From an uncultured Sphingomonadaceae bacterium (GTDB lineage: Bacteria; Pseudomonadota; Alphaproteobacteria; Sphingomonadales; Sphingomonadaceae), in the NCBI GenBank assembly GCA_947495985.1, contig CANMBD010000001.1, positions 1,488,001 through 1,552,000 of the forward strand: DNA of 64,000 nucleotides, given 5' to 3'. A program made the position numbers and the translations under genes. The notes under the pieces were generated by a model. It was not told where the DNA came from and ran no database searches. It saw only the letters and a list, made by a program, of their open reading frames with translations. Positions 60,977 to 64,000 of the stretch are shown piece after piece (the first letter of the stretch is position 1; each line of letters opens with the position of its first letter).

Positions 60977-61357
60977 TTATCGCTCCTGGTCCATAGGCGC
61001 TTCCAGTTTGGGGTCTGGCTCCAGATCAGGAACGACCTGTGCCCGGGAACCCGGTACGGTGGGCACTGGCTGGACTACTTCATCTTCCGGCACGGGCGCC
61101 GGAGTAATGCCCAATTCCGCCAATGGTTCGGCCGGCGCAGGTGTCGGTACAGGTGCAACTTCCTGAACCATTTCCCTTGACCTATCGGCCGCTTCGGCTT
61201 GAATTTCCTCAATTGCGGATTGCTCATCACTGGCGCGCTGTAACACAAAATTGGCGACGCTGACGAGCAAAAGGACAGCCACCAAACCTACAACACCCAC
61301 CTGGATACGCTGAACGGTATCTTGTCGGTTACCAGTATCTTTTTGTTCCTCAATCAT
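60977..61357 (-). CDS. Single-pass membrane protein with Pro-rich periplasmic tail
   Basis: 126 residues from ATG 61357, overlapping the cysteine synthase stop by 8 bases. One membrane segment (VGVVGLVAVLLLVSVANFVL), a short charged helix, then a tail rich in Pro, Ala and Glu (about 65-126). Topology suggests an envelope spacer. No family recognised. It is read from the cysK side. Confidence 0.72.
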   Translation of the reverse strand: MIEEQKDTGNRQDTVQRIQVGVVGLVAVLLLVSVANFVLQRASDEQSAIEEIQAEAADRSREMVQEVAPVPTPAPAEPLAELGITPAPVPEDEVVQPVPTVPGSRAQVVPDLEPDPKLEAPMDQER

Positions 61358-62345
61358 CGTCTTCAAGCCACGGGAAAACCGGCAACCCTTTCTCTCTTAG
61401 CCAATCGGCATTGTAGAGCGAGGACAGATAGCGAAAACCGGTATCACACAATATCGTGGCGACCTTGCTACCGGGACCAAGCTCTTTGCCAAGAGCAATA
61501 GCACCAGCTACATTAATCCCGGATGAGAGGCCAAGACATAGCCCTTCTTCCTGCAACAGGCGCTCGACCCATTTCATCCCTTCTTCATCACTGATCCGAT
61601 ATTGCATATCAATCGGCGCGTCTTCCAGGTTACCTGTAATCCGTCCCTGACCAATACCTTCTGCAACACTGCTACCCTCGGATTTCAATTCACCGTGAGC
61701 ATAATAGTTGTACAGGGCCGCGCCATGAGGATCAGCCAATCCGATCTTCACTTTTTCATTCTTGGCTTTCAGCCCCATGCCGACACCAGCGATCGTCCCG
61801 CCGGTTCCCGCTGCGCAAACAAAGCCGTCGACCTTGCCATCGAGCTGTTCCCAGATTTCTTCCGCAGTCGTTTCAATATGCGCACGGCGGTTGGCGACAT
61901 TGTCAAACTGGTTTGCCCAAACCGCGCCTTCTGTTTCTTCGGCCAGACGACGGCTGGTATGAACAAAATGCCCCGGATTGGCATAGGGCGCCGCAGGAAC
62001 CAGAACCAACCTGGCTCCCAAAGCGCGTAGTGTATCCATTTTTTCCCGGCTTTGCGTCTCCGGCATGACAATGGTGGTCTTGTAACCTTTGGCATTGGCG
62101 ACTAGCGCAATACCGATCCCGGTATTACCGGCCGTCCCTTCGACAATCATGCCGCCGGGTTTGAGCAACCCGCGTTCCTCGGCATCCTGCACGATGAACA
62201 AAGCGGCACGGTCTTTTACCGACGCGCCGGGGTTGGCGAATTCGCATTTGCCGTAGATATCGCATCCTGCCTCCGCGCTGGGGCCGGCAAGATGAACGAG
62301 CGGGGTGTTACCGATCAGGTCGAGCGTTTCATTCACTATATTCAT
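61350..62345 (-). CDS. cysK: Cysteine synthase (O-acetylserine sulfhydrylase family)
   Basis: 331 residues from ATG 62345, behind GGAAGG. PLP fold II: ASVKDRAALFI with Lys44, the carboxylate loop EGTAGNTGIG, and the phosphate loop AAGTGGTIAGVG. The C-terminus FRYLSSLYNADWLREKGLP resembles the CysK/cystathionine beta-synthase-like group common in alphaproteobacteria. It makes cysteine from O-acetylserine and sulfide. A 12-bp hairpin precedes its ribosome-binding site. Confidence 0.92.
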   Translation of the reverse strand: MNIVNETLDLIGNTPLVHLAGPSAEAGCDIYGKCEFANPGASVKDRAALFIVQDAEERGLLKPGGMIVEGTAGNTGIGIALVANAKGYKTTIVMPETQSREKMDTLRALGARLVLVPAAPYANPGHFVHTSRRLAEETEGAVWANQFDNVANRRAHIETTAEEIWEQLDGKVDGFVCAAGTGGTIAGVGMGLKAKNEKVKIGLADPHGAALYNYYAHGELKSEGSSVAEGIGQGRITGNLEDAPIDMQYRISDEEGMKWVERLLQEEGLCLGLSSGINVAGAIALGKELGPGSKVATILCDTGFRYLSSLYNADWLREKGLPVFPWLEDDD

Positions 62346-62358
62346 GCGACCTTCCATA

Positions 62359-62389
62359 GTCCGCGTTGTCAATGGCGACAAGCGCGGAC
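62359..62389 (-). promoter_or_regulatory. Leader hairpin of the cysteine synthase gene
   Basis: GTCCGCG plus TTGTC (62359-62370) pair with GACAA and CGCGGAC (62377-62381 and 62383-62389) with one bulged G and a 6-base loop. The stem ends 13 bases before the ATG, just outside the GGAAGG site, so it could influence translation. No T-run. Confidence 0.5.
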
Positions 62390-62431
62390 AATTTGGCATG
62401 GCAAAAGAGGAACTTTACCGAAGCGATGTCT

Positions 62432-63280
62432 CTAATCAGGTCGCTCGGCCAGCAAGGCACGCACCAATGGCTGCAGATTCTCGTCATAACGGGCGAGCAT
62501 CACATGCTCTTCGGCAGTCTCGAAATGACTGACCAGTTGTTTGCCATTCCACCAGTGCAATGCAATGGCCGGGGGGTCCGCGACAATCATATTGCGACCA
62601 TCAGGGTTTTCAGGATCAATCGGTTCCAGGTCAAATGCGACCTGCGGTGCGGTGGACGCGCAAATCGAGAGGCTTGTGCCTTCAAAAGACGTTGAAATAT
62701 TCCGGTGTAGGTGGCCAGTAATCATACCCTTGATCTGGTCATGCCCTGCGATCGTTTCGGCCAGCACCGACACCCATGGCTCGCGCGGATCGGTATTCAT
62801 CCATGCAATACCCGATTCCACAGGAGGATGATGCATGATGAGCAAAGTCGGTTTGTCCTGTTTCTCCGCCAGTCTTTCAGACAACCATCGCGCCCGAACT
62901 TCGCAAAAGGCGCCCCCGTGACGCCCCTCTTCCAGCGTATCCAAAAACAGCAGACGCAGCGGGCCATCATCAATCTCATATTGGACAAAGCCATCTGCCG
63001 AGGGCACATCGGGAAACTGTTTTTGGAATGGTGCCCTCAGGTCATGGTTGCCCAGACACATATAAACAGGAAACGGCAAGTCTGAAAAAGCCTGTTCCAG
63101 TCGCATGTAACTATCCTGATCACCGCGATCGACCAAGTCGCCCGTAGCGAGCAGAGCATCAGGTCGCGGCGTCATCTCGCGCAGGACCTTGAGCGCCTGA
63201 TCGAGGCGCTTGCGGTTAAATTCCGACGGATTATCCGGGTCAAAACCGAGATGGATATCCGTTACCTGCGCCAAGATCAT
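62432..63280 (-). CDS. Calcineurin-like phosphoesterase, CpdA (3',5'-cAMP phosphodiesterase) type
   Basis: 282 residues. Binuclear metal motifs in order: VTDIHLGFD, ATGDLVDRGDQDSY, CLGNHDLRAPF, IMHHPPVESG and ITGHLHRNIS. These match class III cyclic nucleotide phosphodiesterases such as CpdA, though other phosphodiesters are possible. Cytoplasmic, no signal peptide. It lies 86 bases before cysK and 27 bases after the cytochrome gene on the same strand. Confidence 0.88.
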   Translation of the reverse strand: MILAQVTDIHLGFDPDNPSEFNRKRLDQALKVLREMTPRPDALLATGDLVDRGDQDSYMRLEQAFSDLPFPVYMCLGNHDLRAPFQKQFPDVPSADGFVQYEIDDGPLRLLFLDTLEEGRHGGAFCEVRARWLSERLAEKQDKPTLLIMHHPPVESGIAWMNTDPREPWVSVLAETIAGHDQIKGMITGHLHRNISTSFEGTSLSICASTAPQVAFDLEPIDPENPDGRNMIVADPPAIALHWWNGKQLVSHFETAEEHVMLARYDENLQPLVRALLAERPD

Positions 63281-63307
63281 GGGCGCTTCCTCTCTGTTAT
63301 GTCGCCG

Positions 63308-64000
63308 CTAACGACTGGCAATCTTCTGCTTTCTTATCTTAACTGTCAGCTTGTCGGAAGGCTTAAGCGCCTCATTATCATTCGCCACCTTGTCGGGCTT
63401 TTTCTGTTTGTCCTTCTGCTGTTCCTTGATCAGCCAGGGCGCGCCGTCATCGGCATGGTAATCATGACACATGGCGCAGCTCGATGGAACATCAGAGCTT
63501 TTCTGGAACTCACCGCCATGACATTCACGGCAGGTTTTGATGCCGGGCAATAGCAGGTCGCGGGCGTTGTCCGATGTCGTCGCTGCATGGCAGGAGGTGC
63601 AATCCTCGTCATTATGCGCTTCATGACTGAACCAGCCTTTATGCATATAGCGATCGGTTTGAGTCACCGGTTTGATACCATAGTCAACCCGTCCGCGCGC
63701 CGTCGGCGGCGTCACGCCATGGCAATCGAAACAGGCACCACCGCGTGAAAATACCTGCTGGATCGCCAGATTTGCGCGGCTTGGCCTGAACTGGACAGCA
63801 CGCGCATAATCGCTTGCCACCCTGTTGTCATTTTCTGCACCCGGACGCCGCCGCTTCATACCACCAAGGTTAATTGGCCTTTGAGGACCTGTGGACCGAT
63901 AATAAGCGCGCAGGTCAGCGCGCACCATATCGGGCTCGCCATGCCGCAATGTACGCACCGTGCTGCCAATTTCTTCGAAGGCAAGACTGTGGCACATCGC
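63308..64000 (-). CDS. Multihaem c-type cytochrome (partial, N-terminus outside window)
   Basis: 230 residues are visible, open past base 64000. Haem motifs: an initial AMCH whose first Cys would lie just outside the window, then CFDCH, CTSCH, CRECH and CAMCH, so at least five haems, with distal His candidates (HKGWFSHEAHNDEDC). This is the cytochrome c3/c7-like pattern. The C-terminus is Lys-rich and hydrophilic. It is an electron carrier of the periplasm or outer face. Partners should lie to the right of the window. Confidence 0.88.
   Translation of the reverse strand, partial: AMCHSLAFEEIGSTVRTLRHGEPDMVRADLRAYYRSTGPQRPINLGGMKRRRPGAENDNRVASDYARAVQFRPSRANLAIQQVFSRGGACFDCHGVTPPTARGRVDYGIKPVTQTDRYMHKGWFSHEAHNDEDCTSCHAATTSDNARDLLLPGIKTCRECHGGEFQKSSDVPSSCAMCHDYHADDGAPWLIKEQQKDKQKKPDKVANDNEALKPSDKLTVKIRKQKIASR

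Overview
The window reads as a continuous chromosomal piece of an alphaproteobacterium, most likely a marine or freshwater Sphingomonadales member close to Sphingopyxis/Sphingorhabdus/Parasphingorhabdus. That placement rests on an F1 operon atpHAGDC without F0 genes, a split P-protein gcvTHP locus, a complete division and cell wall (dcw) cluster ending in ftsZ but lacking lpxC, and a CpaF of the N-terminal form MSAFG..RPSFGVAKPM. It is inferred from memory of these families, with no database search. No rRNA, tRNA, CRISPR array, transposase or integrase was seen.

Layout. 0-1.4 kb (-): a PEP mutase/isocitrate lyase superfamily gene cut by the window start, translationally coupled to ada. 1.7-6.4 kb (+): the ATP synthase F1 operon. 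6.4-10.7 kb: an EamA transporter, an unlinked pilus ATPase cpaF, a single-chain double HxlR-type regulator and the divergent VOC pair it probably controls. 10.5-16.1 kb (-): a valine/branched-chain acyl-CoA degradation operon (acyl-CoA dehydrogenase, HIBYL-CoA hydrolase, enoyl-CoA hydratase, mmsB) headed by an acylating aldehyde dehydrogenase of the SauS/AdhE type instead of a classical mmsA. 16.3-19.1 kb (+): a second EamA transporter and a periplasmic amidohydrolase.

19.1-29.3 kb is the accessory part: small regulator-plus-enzyme modules (TetR/YCII/DHFR-like, MarR/ABM monooxygenase, a Cys-tailed MarR with MFS/PEPM/alkyltransferase/GNAT/NTF2-like genes, a lone aminoglycoside-phosphotransferase-like gene) separated by a dispersed palindromic repeat. 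The repeat has five copies, each behind a gene 3' end, and I saw it nowhere else in the window. The Cys-tailed MarR block (23.3-28.1 kb) is the best candidate for an undescribed system. Four copies of one operator-like palindrome, TATGC-N5-GCATA, sit at its two promoter regions. The block repeats the pairing of a PEPM-family protein with an O6-alkylguanine-DNA alkyltransferase that is also seen at the left edge of the window.

29.4-32.7 kb (-): acyl-CoA ligase with a perfect TetR-type palindrome in its promoter, a DUF938 methyltransferase and a bile acid:Na+ symporter-family transporter. 32.7-37.5 kb (-): gcvT-gcvH-gcvPA-gcvPB under a tandem glycine riboswitch. 37.6-41.2 kb (-): NAD(P)-binding protein, dNTPase and a TPR/SPOR protein. 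41.3-59.9 kb (-): the dcw cluster in the order mraZ-rsmH-ftsL-ftsI-murE-murF-mraY-murD-ftsW-murG-murC-murB-ddl-ftsQ-ftsA-ftsZ, with nearly every junction an ATGA or TAATG overlap. Upstream of mraZ lies an exactly 10-bp-phased array of seven GGG/GGA motifs, interpretable as an extended MraZ box. 60.2-64 kb (-): two envelope proteins, cysteine synthase, a cyclic-nucleotide-type phosphodiesterase and a multihaem cytochrome c cut by the window end.
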